The notes beneath the pieces are model-generated. The model was not told the origin of the DNA, searched no databases, and saw nothing but the letters and a program-made list of their open reading frames with translations. Of a stretch of 64,000 nucleotides of DNA, positions 40,478 through 54,500 are shown piece by piece. The stretch spans positions 28,225,577 to 28,289,576 of the forward strand of contig CM068842.1 in NCBI GenBank assembly GCA_028554795.2, read 5' to 3'. The stretch comes from Sinohyriopsis cumingii (lineage: Eukaryota; Mollusca; Bivalvia; Unionida; Unionidae). The translations under genes and the position numbers were made by a program. Position 1 is the first letter of the stretch. Each line of letters starts with the position of its first letter.

Positions 40478-41535
40478 GTGTGACGGGGTTGTTATGCCGA
40501 CAATGTGGCAGGTGTGGGGTGTGGTGCTTCTTATATTGATTTAAAATATTATATACGTCCCACTCAGACTCGATTTTGGTTGGAAGTTAAATTAGTGAAA
40601 GATAGATGTAACGCTCCTATCCCCCAGTCATCAATGCCGACGATTAAATGATTGAATATACTAAAAAGTGAAATTCAACGAATAACAATTTAATGACAAT
40701 TCAATAATGAAATTATTAAAATTTCCCAAAGGACTCATCTTCCGCTCGACCCTGCTATAGTCTATTGCAACATTTGATTTGTAGTGTGAGATAGCTTTCC
40801 ACCTGTACTTGTAGTCTACTCATCTGTGTATTCTTCTCTTCTATTGCTGCAATTCCTTCTCCTCTTCTTTCCGACGTTCTCTAAATTCCTTCTCCTTCTC
40901 AATTTCTCTATATTTCTCCTTTCCCACTTTTTCCTCCTCGACTCCTTTTCCTCCTCTTCCTGGACTCTATACCGACTAGACTTGTCGACTTATACTGCTC
41001 TGTTAGTCTTACTTCCGTCTCCCTACTTAGATAATCGTGACTCACGGAACCGGAAGTTGTGTCATCCAAAATGCTTCATTTAGGAAGCTCTGTATTTCCT
41101 TTGAATCTCCATTCTACGTTTTCCCGCCAAATTACGAGTGGCTTTCTAGTAGTAATCCTTTTTGCTCAGCAATCTTCCCAGAAGAACTAAATTTTCGCAT
41201 GCTAGTTAGAAATTATAATTCGGATCGACATTGTTACCACACCCTCCGTCTCATTTCCGATTGGATGTCGCTTTGATTCGATCCAATCAACTTAGCGGAC
41301 AATGTCCTTCTCGCTGTCTGTTCACGTGGGGTCTAATTTAGAACACGCCACGGTTCCCTCGCGGTTCCTCTGATCTTGGACAAAGTTATAACACCTAGGT
41401 GGGAAGTCACTCAATCTAACGCCTATGCCGAACCAAGTGTGGGATCGTCTCTCTGGTCACAGTAACCTTGCGTAAGAGATTAACTCTAGCCTGCGGAATG
41501 TTCAGCCATCAAACATGGCTTGCAATAATAATACC
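40478..41535. mobile_element. Candidate degraded LTR-type element
   Basis: It starts tgtgacggggttgtt, a common 5' end of Gypsy-type long terminal repeats, and the whole stretch is GC-richer than its surroundings. It contains a ~155-bp nearly pure pyrimidine tract. On the minus strand that tract reads as a charged stretch (EEEKVGKEKYREIEKEKEF then RERRKEEEKELQQ, stop), as seen in some retroelement Gag proteins. No matching end (tcaca), target duplication or pol sequence was found, so this is tentative. Confidence 0.28.
40829..40985. repeat. Polypyrimidine (plus) / polypurine (minus) tract
   Basis: About 155 bp are almost entirely C and T on the plus strand, built from ttcttc, tcctc and cttctcc motifs with few purine breaks. 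Such tracts can form triplex DNA. Here it may simply be coding for a Lys/Glu-rich segment on the other strand. Confidence 0.85.
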
Positions 41536-41641
41536 TTAGTTTAAACACGATTTACAGACGGGGTTGAGCAAACGTGATAAAGATAATTAAAATCAAATAC
41601 CTTGACAGTATTTGTGATTTAACATGCCATTATTGAATTTA

Positions 41642-41989
<348 letters not shown>

Positions 41990-41990
<1 letters not shown>

Positions 41991-44900
41991 TAGATTGTTT
42001 CCTCTGGTACCAGGCACGGACGGGTAGTGTTACACAGCTGTTTAAACACTTGCAAGGTACAAATATGTCTAGTGACACTAACAGAGTCAGGCAAATTTAT
42101 CTGATGACATGGCCTTTTGTATAGAAAATAATGTGTATAAAACGCGCTTTAGGTCCAACTACCTCGAGCGATTTGTAATCCCTGTTGGTTTTCTATTTTT
42201 ATTCTCCCTTGAGTCGGGTTAAAAAATGTACATCCTTGTTTAATCACCTACGATATTGTCATGCAAATGTTTCTGGAGCTCTTTTCATATTTGGCTTGTA
42301 GTCTTTAGGTGGTATCAATCCAGGTATGTTTTGAACCAGCTGTCAACTAATGCGTTACTCGTCTTGTGCAAATCTTACTGAGCTTCAAATGATTCTTCAA
42401 CAAATTGAGAGAACAATTTTAGAAATTAATGTCAGCGATAAATGAAATATATCCACTGTGTTTCGTGCATCATCATCAATTGCCTACTTCACATTTGCCA
42501 CTTTGCACTGACCAATCTCAGTCTTCCATAAGGCTGGTCATCTGATATCAAATTAGAACAATCTTGAAATGTATGAATTAACCTTAAATTGTGTTATATG
42601 ACAGCGAATTACATTCATCAACTTTATGCAAGCGGCATTGATAAGTCTGAAAATGCCCTAATCGCCTGGATTTTACAATATACTCTTTGCTGTGTAGCAT
42701 ATTTGTTTTCCTTCTCTGACATATTTTCATCATAGTCACCATAAAACAAAATAAGGCGATTAAACAACCTAAATTCGAACAATGCAGATTAGAATGAATA
42801 GTGCAATTTAGATAGGTTTACTTCCTGGTCAAAATTGGACAAGTTTTTTTGTCATAGACGTGTCATAAAATATCTTTATTTACAGAGAAAAACGTGGAGG
42901 GCAACATATCGCGTAATCGAAATTTAATTAAGAAATGTTCAATGTGTGTTTGCTCTATGACGATTATCGCAAATAGCGGTTTGGAACGTAATGATGAACC
43001 AGAACACATTTTAGTGTCGATTTAGCTGTCGAGGACAAAGCCCGCATAAATGATACCAAATGACAGAAGAAGCACATTTTACATATTCGAGCGGCTATTT
43101 TGCACAAGACATCAAGCGACCCTGTTCAGATCACGGTAATGGATGATAAGTTAAATAACTTTAAATGCGTCATATACGAAAAAGAAGAATATTAGTGTTT
43201 TGTTAGGGGTTCTAGTAGAAGCAACCTGTAAAATCTGGCGATCGGACGCTAAATTACGAACGAGACCACTAAGACAAGGGTTACCTAAACTAGCTAAAAT
43301 AGTGTTAAAAATCCATATGTGTTCTTAATTTGTTTTTGTACTTTTAATAATGAAGCATTTTCTCCAGCTGTTAAATATTCACATTCTTTGATATAACACC
43401 TGTTTTTTCATGCGGTATTATTGTATTGTTTTGTCTTTGTTTCATATTGTCTTTAGCAACGTTGTCTTGGCACTGCCAGTTCAGCAAATATTAGTAAATG
43501 ATGACTAAATTGTTTTTCAATCCAAATAAACACTTGTAACAATCGACTCTTTTGATTTTTTTTATGCCTGATTCACTCTTAAACCCACCCGTGGATTATA
43601 TCTTTAGTTTGATAATGTAGATTTGTTTTTTGTGCTAAATTTACTTTCATAAACTACCGCCTGAATTTTGCTTTAGCCCTACTAACTCTTAGGGCCACTC
43701 GTTAATTATTGTTTCGTTTCATAACCTATGAAATTGCTAAATTAAGTTTTCTAAGCGGATTACATTGGCTTTTCTTTATGCTGACTTATTAAATTATTCC
43801 AAAACGGAAGGTAAGTTGTCATTTATAAGTATTATTAGTTATATTAAATTTTATGTTAACAAAATCTCATTGTTTCTTTAGTGTCGTATACTAATTGTGT
43901 ACCATTTTATCATTTTGTTTGCCATAATTTGTAACTGAATGCTAACTTAGATGGTTCAAGTTAAATGTCTTCTTATATATTATTAGATTTAAGCAGAGCA
44001 TGTAAAATAAGGAAACAAAAAATACTGGCTTGTGATAGTCAACTACTGTTTTCTTGAGAGTTCAGCTTTGCTGGCATGCTTTAGTTTGTTTGCAAATGCA
44101 AAGCACATCTTTACTGAAATATTCAGTTTCAAATTTATAGAAGTCATTAATAACCTACAAACGTCCTGAATCAAAATGAGCACCTGTATTACTTCAATGA
44201 AAGGAAAAAAAGTATGTATACCTTTATTTATTTTTTAGCTGTTCACTGAAAATAAATAAAAATGGGCTTTTGATTTTAACAGCAAGCGAGATCCTGCAAC
44301 AATATTAAGTTTCGCAGACGTCGATACGATATTTCTGACTTAAATCTAGATAGATCGTATCATGTAGTCCCGTACTGCAGTTTTCTTTTTTCCAACACCG
44401 TTTAAAATTAATGGCAAAACCACTAAACCAATTTTGTTTTAAATAAAATATAACATCTAGTTTACGATTCCTAACCACACCACCTTTTTGAAAGGATGTA
44501 GTATCATGACGAAGATCATCGCCATTAGCTTTTATTATCATACCATTTCATAGTTCGTCATCTTGTCTTAATGACATTGAAAACTAAATTTCTCTAGGTG
44601 GAATGAGATGAATTACTAATGATCCAAGACAACTAAATCTTTTTAATCAAATTGTAATTGATATAGTTTTCTGTTAAGACAACATAAGGTTAATCTTCAA
44701 GGAAAACCGATATTAACTATTGCATCCAGATATATCACGGTAAAACGAAATCATTTGTAAATGCTGACTTAGTGTGGTCATGCAAGAATTCAAGTAAGCA
44801 TTTGAAATATTTTACTCTATGACGATCATTTGAATGCAGTGAACCTTCTTCGCTAAATTTTAATGTTAGTTTGATTAATTACAGAGTCTGCATCACAGTT

Positions 44901-46590
44901 GGGGTATGGAAGTATCTGTTTCAAACATACTCTTCCCTGTTATATTGGAAAGTTTTATACCTACCTGCATCCTGCTACATGATCCAACACATATGTGTAT
45001 TTCATTTTCTTCAGTTGATCTCTTTTACTTGACTATTTTCACACCTCAAGGGTTCGGGCATAACTGGAAATTGATGAAGACATATTTGGATACGTTTTGA
45101 CAACGTATTAGCTACAATACCTCAATATTGACAAATATACTCCAGGGTGCTGCTTTGAAAACAATGCCAGAAACAGCGGCAATTCTAAATGTGACAGCAC
45201 GCCATTGTTTAAAATACATTTAAAGACACCATCAGAGAAAGGCAAAGATTCTTAAACATTTCAGTGACAAACCATTAGAGGCAATCTAAAAAGTTCCCAT
45301 GTGTGTTTATGTATATATAAAGAGAGAGACAGATATACAGAGACAGAGAGTGTGTGTGAGTGCACCATATCCGACAGCAAGTGGAAAACATGGAGATCCT
45401 GTGTCGTTTGGTTCAGGTTGCACAACGCTATTAAATCTGTAATATAGCACGAACAACCACCGTCAAGCATTAAAGCAGGTGTATAAAGAATATAAAACAT
45501 CTGATTACATGGTCCATCCGCACCAGAACTATAATGGCCGAAGCATTAATGAAGAAATCCTAGCAAGAGAATTATAAAAATTCGCCGTGTCAAAAACTTG
45601 GAAGAAAAGGTACCTCTAAATTTAAATCGCTAATGCTGAAGATTTATATAAAAAAATCAGAGTTACTGGACTCTCATTTTCATGCCAGTATCACTCCACC
45701 TTGAGTATGTGATAACCACTATCAGCTTACTGAATGCTGCCCTCAAGAGATGTATCTACCTCAGAGCAGCATGTTGTTAATTACAAAATTTAACATCAAA
45801 TTTGCATCATAGTGAAATATCTTAATTTTGGAGCGAACTGATCGTAATATGATGATGACGTTTCGATCGGATATAGAATAAACAAAATTCAGTAAACTTG
45901 GTCTAATGTTTGAATTCAAAACTAAATTATGCATTTCTGCTGATTACATCGTAATGATGATTTTCCAAAACTCTATCGTGAACGCTGTGTTATCCTTGCT
46001 GTGGTGCGAGTGCAACAAAGGTTTTATGTTTTAATGCAAATCATTGCAAACAGACTGGGACGGAAGGTCTTTCTCTGCGTATACATTTCATTAGTAAGAT
46101 AGTGACTATTTTGGCAAGATCGTGTACGGATCGGTTTGTATTTCTCAACTGTTCATGCTTGATTCTATAAACTGTTAGAAACTTAGATTCAATCTGGACG
46201 CTTTTAAAACTTCTCCTTCTGAATACATCCTTGCTGAGCTAAACGAAATATCACTTTATCTTTTGTATACTACCACCCTTTCTTGCAATCCATAACAAAA
46301 TAAATAATACAATTAGAATTGTTTACAAGTTTCAATTTTTTTCGTTTGATAAATCGCTTAGGTAGGTTCACAGAAGAATTAAGATATTTTCCAGTGGTTA
46401 GATCAATTATATTCTTTTGAGATGTTGGAGATTTGGAATTTGTTGCGTAAAACAGTGTCATTATGCGTGTTTTACCCATTCGCATGTAAATAAATGACTC
46501 GACTGAACAATTTGTTTATTTTTGTTTGTTGTTTTCTAGTTGTAAATAATGACGGCAGACGTACTTTTTATTCGATTTCGATAGTTTTTG
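41990..46590. other. Unique-looking AT-rich DNA
   Basis: No coding-like frame. Those at 44305-44541 (minus), 44906-45100 (plus) and 45261-45500 (minus) are short and unrecognised. A weak ~110-bp internal similarity near 43.57 and 43.68 kb is not convincing. Confidence 0.5.
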
Positions 46591-46604
46591 AGAGAAAACA
46601 TTTG

Positions 46605-46940
46605 CTTCAATTATTCAGTGGAAATGGAAAGTGCGTATTGGACTAAAATATTATACTGGGGCTATTGTGAATTATTCAAAGGATTTCTAGACAGGACCAT
46701 TTTCAACCATCAGGACTGTCAGCAGATCTGTACATTCGAGGATTTTAAACTCATTCGGAACTTTCGATTCTTTTGGACTTTAATATAACTTTATTAGAAA
46801 TATTTTTGATACTATACCATTTACTGTAGGTTCCTTTAATATTTTTATTTTATATCATTGACATTTAAATTAAATGTTAAGATTTTTTAAAATAAAATTA
46901 TTCATGCTTCTCTCTGCTACTTAGTTATTCATATTTGATT
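46605..46940 (+). repeat. Direct repeat D, left copy
   Basis: It aligns over ~330 bp with 48210-48545: ttggacta-aatattat, ggactgt, agatctgta, ttttggact, ctttat and a gct-ctgctacttag / ttctgttgcttag block. The pair brackets a full R3 copy. Confidence 0.78.
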
Positions 46941-47870
46941 TAATTAAATCTGATTTAATATATATTTATTTCAATTTAATTGTTTGTCAGTTTATTTTAA
47001 TAGTTTTCATTAAATGATATCGAGATATAAATTTATTCACTAGAGATGATATTGTTTTCAGAAAATAGTTTGACCAGGTGGTGATCTAAATCCTGACCTT
47101 GTTTCAGAATTTTTAGCAACTATCGTAAACAAGTTTTATTTGATTTTAAAATGATTGGTTCTTTTCCAGGTCATGATGGAACTTTGTCTTTAAGATGTAA
47201 ACATTTATTTTATTGTTTATTTCTTAGAGTAAAATGATTGCTTTTCGTCAGGGTCACACTGGGTAAACGTGATCTGTAACAAGTACTTGCCTTCTATAAC
47301 CTTCGAGAAGATGATCACGTGACCCCTTGTTTACGTTGATAATACGATATAATCCATGTTTTGGAGAATTTCTTTCAGTAGAAGCTGGGCTTTTAAACTG
47401 TTAGTTGTATGTTGTGCTGTTTCAAATTACTTGGATTCAAAAGGATTAATTCTGTTATTTTTCTGGAAAATACGCCTGCTCATATAATAATGTGGAACAA
47501 GAACAGTTTTTTATATATTATAAAAATGTATTCAGTTATTAGAAACCGGAGTGATAATTCTTGTTTCTACAAGGAACTGTAGACTTCAACACTGCAGATT
47601 GCAGCATTCGTCATCATCTTCCATCTTGGATTCTTCGTCGGGATTCGAACGTGAAATCAGTAGAACATTTTGTTATTAGGACTACTAAAATTTTAGTTTA
47701 TTCTTGGATTATTTTTGGATTTGATTTTATAAAACCGTAAGTTCATATTTGTTCATTTTACTGAATTTGTCCAGGGAAATAAATTATTGTATTTTTTCAA
47801 TGTTTGTTGTTTTCACTCTTTCGTTTGTTACTGTTTAATCGAGCCTTAACACATGACATAAGATAATCAA
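46920..47870 (+). repeat. Dispersed repeat R3, best full copy
   Basis: This has the longest set of shared blocks: the ttgatttaatt start, cagaaaatagtttgacc, atcctgacctt, acgtgaccc, ttacttggattcaaaaggat, cttgtttctacaaggaactg, tagacttcaacac, catcttggattcttcgtcgg, ccagggaaataaattattg and the gttactgtttaatcgagcc end. No frame is conserved across the copies. It may be a non-autonomous element or an untranslated region of a larger one. Confidence 0.8.
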
Positions 47871-48209
47871 CAGTCATTCATCACAAACCTTTATTTCACT
47901 TACGAACGCGGAACCCCAGTCGGACTGGAAATTCCTAAGATTTGGGCTTGTTGCTCCTCGGACTGTTCGGTCATGTGGGTTCTTAAGAGAATAAAGTTCT
48001 TTCCAATTGGTTAGGACAGGCCACAAGAAACGGTATTTAGACATATTAGATTGAGTAGTTAGATCAGTCAAGTAGGGTATATTACGACATATAGTCATAC
48101 TATACTCTTAAAGGTTCATATTAGGAAAGACCTGATCAATCAGGTTCATTCCTATTTCGAATACTTATGTCATATGTCACAATTAGTCTTTAGACGTGTT
48201 TAATATTGA

Positions 48210-48545
48210 ATTTGGATAATTTGATTCATTGGAATCACAAAGGGCTAATTGGACTAGAATATTATTCAGGGACTATCGTAAATTAGTACAAGAAGTTCTC
48301 AACAATTACATTTTTATACATTAGGACTGTTGGTAGATCTGTAAATTGGACGAATTGAAACCTTTTTCAAACATTACATTTTTTTGGACTTGAATAAGAC
48401 TTTATCTTAAGGATTATTTAGGAATCAATTTATTATATTGTATTTTCCTCTTATATTTTTATTGTATAACTTAGAAAATTAAATTATTTGTTAGGTTTTA
48501 TAAATGTGCTGGTTTTGCTTCTTCTGTTGCTTAGCTGATGACCAT
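48210..48545 (+). repeat. Direct repeat D, right copy
   Basis: This is the partner of 46605-46940, in the same orientation, about 1.6 kb away. The two could be old long terminal repeats, a duplicated target, or two copies of one more dispersed family. Confidence 0.78.
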
Positions 48546-48549
48546 AAAG

Positions 48550-51500
48550 CCGTAATGCATATCGATGAAGGTAGTTTATATATTAGAGTGAAACTAGACA
48601 TACTCAGCAGCCACGAGAGTACTATAAAAATCTGCGATCATAAATTCACTATTTGGGCCTCAAGCAGGTTACTACAATTTAACACTTCGACACAATAAAA
48701 ATCGATAAAATCCTGAAGCAAAATATGTAATGATGAGATTACGTATGACTGAGATTATAGGCAAAGTGAGATTAATAGTAGGAATCGAAGCCAAATAGTC
48801 CATAATTGGATTACAAAAACATGTCTTATATATAACCAAGCCTTTTAATATAGAATATGGTATTCATGGATGTTGAAAGAGACCATTTGTTTGTGGATCA
48901 GATTAATTGGTTTTTAATATGCATACAAAGGTAAAAATTGGGACAGTTACGGTGCATGTTTTCTTTTCATGTACAGTACTACACGTGATAATGTTTTGTC
49001 ACTGATTAATACGTTCAGTCACTCGTTCGATGCTTAAACAACGTTAATATTCAAAAGATACGCAATTTCTTGTTGATATATTTACTTCAATAGGAAATGA
49101 GTCAATTACTTAAATACATGGACTTCCAAGTCTCGTAACCGTTCAGATGTTAGGCTATAAAAACAAAACAAAAGAAGACATAAATGATGGTTAATAGTGT
49201 TGTCTGCCTGTCCTATCTTGATTTTTTTTAGAGCGTTTCAAATTTTACAGCAAGCCCAATACAACTGTCGCAGAAGGAATCAACGATGAGTCTCATAAAT
49301 ACCCAGTCAACGATGGTGATGGCGGCAAACGTCATGAAGTCAGTATTTATAGGTTACTGCATTTGTATGGGAAAATATGAACGAGCTTTTTGGATGGAAT
49401 ACTACACGGCCTTGGGAGTATACCTTTCAGACAAAACGAGTTCATATTTTCCCATACAAATGCAGTAACCTTTTTATTATATGCTCATTTTTTTTTATTC
49501 GACCTAAGGTTTAATTATATAAACAAAATACACTACAAGAAACAACGTAAATGAATGTATGCCATATTCCAAACTAAACACATAAGCGCATAGTTATCAC
49601 TACACAACAACAACATTATTACTGCGAACATAACTCCGCCCAGATAAATTTGAACTTAGTCGCGCGCTCGACATAACTTTCGAAAGAATATGGCGTTTCT
49701 AGTTAAAATTTAAAATCGGAGTCATACTTTGAATGAATGTGCATTGCAACAACTTTCCCATTTGATCTGGAATTAATAGATTTCGCTATTATTCTCGATT
49801 CTAGGAAATTTCGTGATTTTGGACTGGATTTGTATGTGAAAATTCCACATGAAATACATGGGATTGAAGAAGTTAGGGAGAAGCGTGTTGACATCTGCAG
49901 ATGTATTTCTGTTTCTGTCATTGAATGTTGGAAATCATGATGTGGGGAAAATATGAAGTCTTTCAATTGCAGTTATCAAATGACGCTAAGGAATTTAAAG
50001 CTTATTTCATTTTGAGTGCAGCAAGGAGGATGCAATTGCACTTATCATCGAAATTACAGTACAATTTCGAAATGTGTAATCCATATTGAGAACCTATGAC
50101 ATGGCTCAAGTAATTCGGATTTACGGAACTAAGTACATTTTGAGGAAAATTCAGGATGTAAAACTGTAAGTATATTTTTTGCCATTCTTATCACCAGCTA
50201 AAGAAGACAGTATATGACTTGTCAATTGTATGTTATTTGTAAGGACCTTATCTTGCTTCTGTTATATACTATAGCTAGCCTAAATCCGAAACATTGTATC
50301 AACGCTGAATGTGCCAAAACAGCTGGTTTGGTGGCAGTCCACGAAACATCTGTTTTAGTTCATTCAGAAACAAATTTAAACAACCACAATGTAAAGCGCC
50401 TCTTACGCGAGTGTACAATATTTGTTTACAAATGAAAAGTGCTGGTGTCTGCGTCCATTGTTTGTTCACAATAGAAAATATTTCCTTTATGCACGTGAAT
50501 GCTATATGTGCATGGGCACGCGGGTTCTGTATCGAGTAATACTGCACGATTCTAAAAATGTAAAGTTAACGGGGGAAAAATGAACATGTAATAATACAAG
50601 TTATGCAGGTCTTATTGTCAAGTTTGCACTGGTTATCATGGAGCTTCCTACAGTTTGCAAAAACAAATACGCTCCATTTTACAAATAACAAAACGATCTA
50701 CTACATTTACCATTCCTGAAAAGGTAAGATATATTCTGTAATAAGATTTTTATTAGAAGAAAACTTTCAAAGATTATTTAATACAGATGGGATTATTGCT
50801 TAAAGGCTTTGAAATGAAAATACAAGTTATATTACATCGCTATAAATGTTGACAATAGCTTAGGATTAAGTGAAAACTAAACACTATTAGAGCTGTTAAC
50901 GTCGATAATAACAACGCCTAAACTGAACCTAAATTCGGACAACAGTGTTACTATTAATGTCTATAATAGCACATAGTGACTGATGATCCTCAGGTAGACT
51001 TATCATATTAAGCAACTATACATATTTTATGGTTAATTTCTATCATTCCTGAACGAACATTTATTGTCGAGATCAATATGGTATTTTGGGAGTATTGACG
51101 CAACATTAAAACAGCAAAACTTGAGTTACCGAGTGAAATGTTTTAGATTTACACCGAAAATAAGTTCAAACTTTGAATTAGATCTAAATACATATCAGCA
51201 TTTAAATAACAACGACTGTCGAGACAGTGCTAACACATAACAAACAATTGAACACTGAAACTAATTTTTGCAATGCTACAAGTTTGAGCACGCCAAAAAC
51301 TAAAGCCTTTTGTGTCCTTGATATTAAACGAGACAAACAAAACTAGTGACAGTTCTTTATTCAGGTCTCATATCTAATAACGAGAAGGTGGATGTTATTT
51401 TGAAATGACAATATTTACATCAACGCCTTTCGCGACCAGATAATTGACTACATAATCTGCAAATGTGTAATGGTGCTAAGCATCCTCTGTAGTTGCAAAT

Positions 51501-54500
51501 TTTGATACATTATATACATAAATTGCCCAGAACACGGTCAATTAAAACATCCATTTCGTAATTTGAAGTCTTACTGAACCTTGATAAAAGTCGCTTAGAA
51601 TATATTCGACGCGTAATAATGACATGAAAACTCTCTAGACACTCGAGTCAAACAAAACGATTTCGAATTGCATTGGTTCCTCGATACTGATTGAATGGAC
51701 TATCATACCCCGATAATTCCAAAGATAAGCGCCGTTTTTAAGTTTTCAGATATCAGATTAGATGCAAAAATATGCTGTGGAGTTCGTCAAAGGGTCATAG
51801 GGATAACCCTAGCAAATATCGATAAGTATCTAAACATGTCGAAATGTGTACTGATGTGTTTCAACCTGTAATAAATTCAATATATTATGAATAGGCGGTA
51901 TCCGATTCCACATTAAACATTAATTCCCATACAGACTTGGGGTCCGATTTGGGGTTTAATTTTTTCTGACTGTTATATGAGTGAAACTGTGTACCAGTAT
52001 CAAACGAACCAATATTTTATAAATGAAGCTAATAGTAAGGACATATAATCACCATTGATAAAACGATCAGATAGAATTAATATCAAATCTATACAGCTTC
52101 TTCTTGAAAATTACAACTTATTACGTTCGAATAGACAATGTTTACAACAAGACATTGATCGTGTTATTTCCTAAATCTATGAAAATAAAGATTTGTCTAA
52201 AAGGCTAACAATTTAAAATAGACGTGTGACCAATTAAAATGATTAAAAAATGGGATGATTTAAAATTTAAAAATTTAGTTGCCTGTTAAATATAAAGCCT
52301 GATAAAATACAGCCAGACTTAATTAATTGATGACGAAAATGTACTGTTAACTAAATACTTTTACATTATTATGTGATGTTGTGTGCTTGTTTACATTTGG
52401 TAAGTGCACGATCACCGATTTTCCCCTATAAAATGTTCGATCTCTGCCAAACGCTTTTAACGGTTAAAAGTCAGTTTGAGTACTAGGTTATATTACGCAT
52501 TCTTTTAGAGTAGATGAAGATATGGCTTTCAAACGTAAAATGCTGATTTGTTGAAACACATGTTAAACACTAAAATGTCGGTAACTATTCCTGGTGAATA
52601 TAAGAAAGCTGCAGAACAATCTTTACCAGCTGAAACTGTTTCCATACATGCCTGCATCCAATTCAAAACTATATCATTATTTAGCATTTCTGTCTTAAAC
52701 ACAGTGTTCAATATTCATCATCTTTATAGTTTGTAATCTGTTTTTCTTTACCAGATGTTGGGGTAGACGTGTACGATTTAACTGTATTGCCTATTACCTG
52801 ATGCATTTTATCTTATGTACCTAGCGACAAAGGTTATTCTGTCTATTGTGTAGCAATTTCATCAGGAAAAGTCAATCTGCCCTGAGGTATTCGATTTACA
52901 AGTCGCTTAACGAAACAGAAACGACCCACTTTACAACTTATTCGCTATAGATTGTTAATGGTGGAGCAATTATAAAGCTCAATAACCTTTTCAATATTAT
53001 TTTGTAGCGAACAGTAGGACCAGAACATATTGTTGCATGATAAATTGTGTTGATACTGATACTAGTTTCCGAAATGCATTGTTATATAAATCAAACCTAA
53101 AGTAGCCAATGGGTGTCACGACAAAAGGTTCCACTTTCGTATATAGCGATGTATATTTTATTTTACATTTGTTTGTACTTTTTAATATGTGTCATATTGT
53201 TTGTCATCCACCTCTTGCTCTTGATCGTTAAAGATGCCCTCTATTTGGTACAATTCGTAACAACGAAATCTACCTGAAAATAAAAGTCTGTCAAAAATTA
53301 TTTTTGCTCAGCAAAGTTAGGAAGGTAGGCATTTGTAGATAGTGTTCTTAATTTTGAAATTGTAAATGAATTACCAGCTTGGAATGCAGGAGTTCCAAAT
53401 GTATCAGTTATCAAATAAACATATCGATTGATTCATATTATTTATTTATTTATAATTGGAGTCATGTCTATTGATGTGTGACTAGTTTCATTGTATCGAT
53501 ACATCATGTTTGGTTCTGTTAAATATTTCCATTCTAGAAAAGGTTTATTCCTTTTGATGGGTTGAAGTGTATTCATATTTTCCCTTTTCAAACTAATGAC
53601 AAACTTTGTTCATCTAAACTTAAGTTTTCTCGTCAGAGTGTAATATTCCAAATTTTTGTATTTGAAGATTATTTGAAGGTACCGTATTTGTCTTCGACCT
53701 TTTTCTTTAGTGGTTTCTTATCCCTGTCCTATTCATTCTAACAGCTCAGTTTGAAGATGTCTATGTTTCTATAGTTGTTGCTTTACTTAATAAGCTTTCA
53801 TGTAAACAAAATCTTCTACCAAATGGTCATCCAAATGAATAAACTGACCGATTTATTTTTGAATTTGTTTATCGCTTGCTCCTGTAAAGCGTAAATGGAT
53901 TATTACGTTACCGGTTATTGTATTTTGTTACCTTTTTCGTCTGTTTAATTTGTTCTCAAAATTCTTATTTTTATTTCTAATCGAACTTTCAGGAGTGTGG
54001 TAAAAATGTCTTTAATATTGTTTTTTGCCAGCCATTGAACACTATCTTCCTTTAGGCGTTGAAAAACGAGTCATCCATTATCAACAAGCCAATTGGACAT
54101 ACAACGAATGATTATATTTATTTTCTAGATGATTAATGAAACTTTGTGCATTGCTTACACGTCAGGTCTATTGCAATATTATCAGCACCAACGTAGGCAC
54201 AACATTTTAAAAAAGAAATCTGCATGGGTTATGTAGCATTGTCGTGAAATAGTTGGATAAGAAGGATATTTAATGTTTTGACATTTTAGACACATGTGTT
54301 TGCATTTTCAGCGTACTCAGAAACTAAATTACAATAAACGTTTTATTTTCTCTTTAGGCTTTAATGTTGTTTTCTAGTGAATAAAAGTAATATTCTCCAC
54401 TGCTTATCAAATATCAACGAAACAAAATCAAAATAATAAATAGTAATTATTGTCTCAGAGTTTACAATAGGACTCAAAACATATCAATAGTGTTTGTGTG

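Noticed and set aside
40826..41276. Plus-strand Leu/Ser-rich frames
   Set aside because: They are produced by the polypyrimidine tract. No motif or start context supports a gene.
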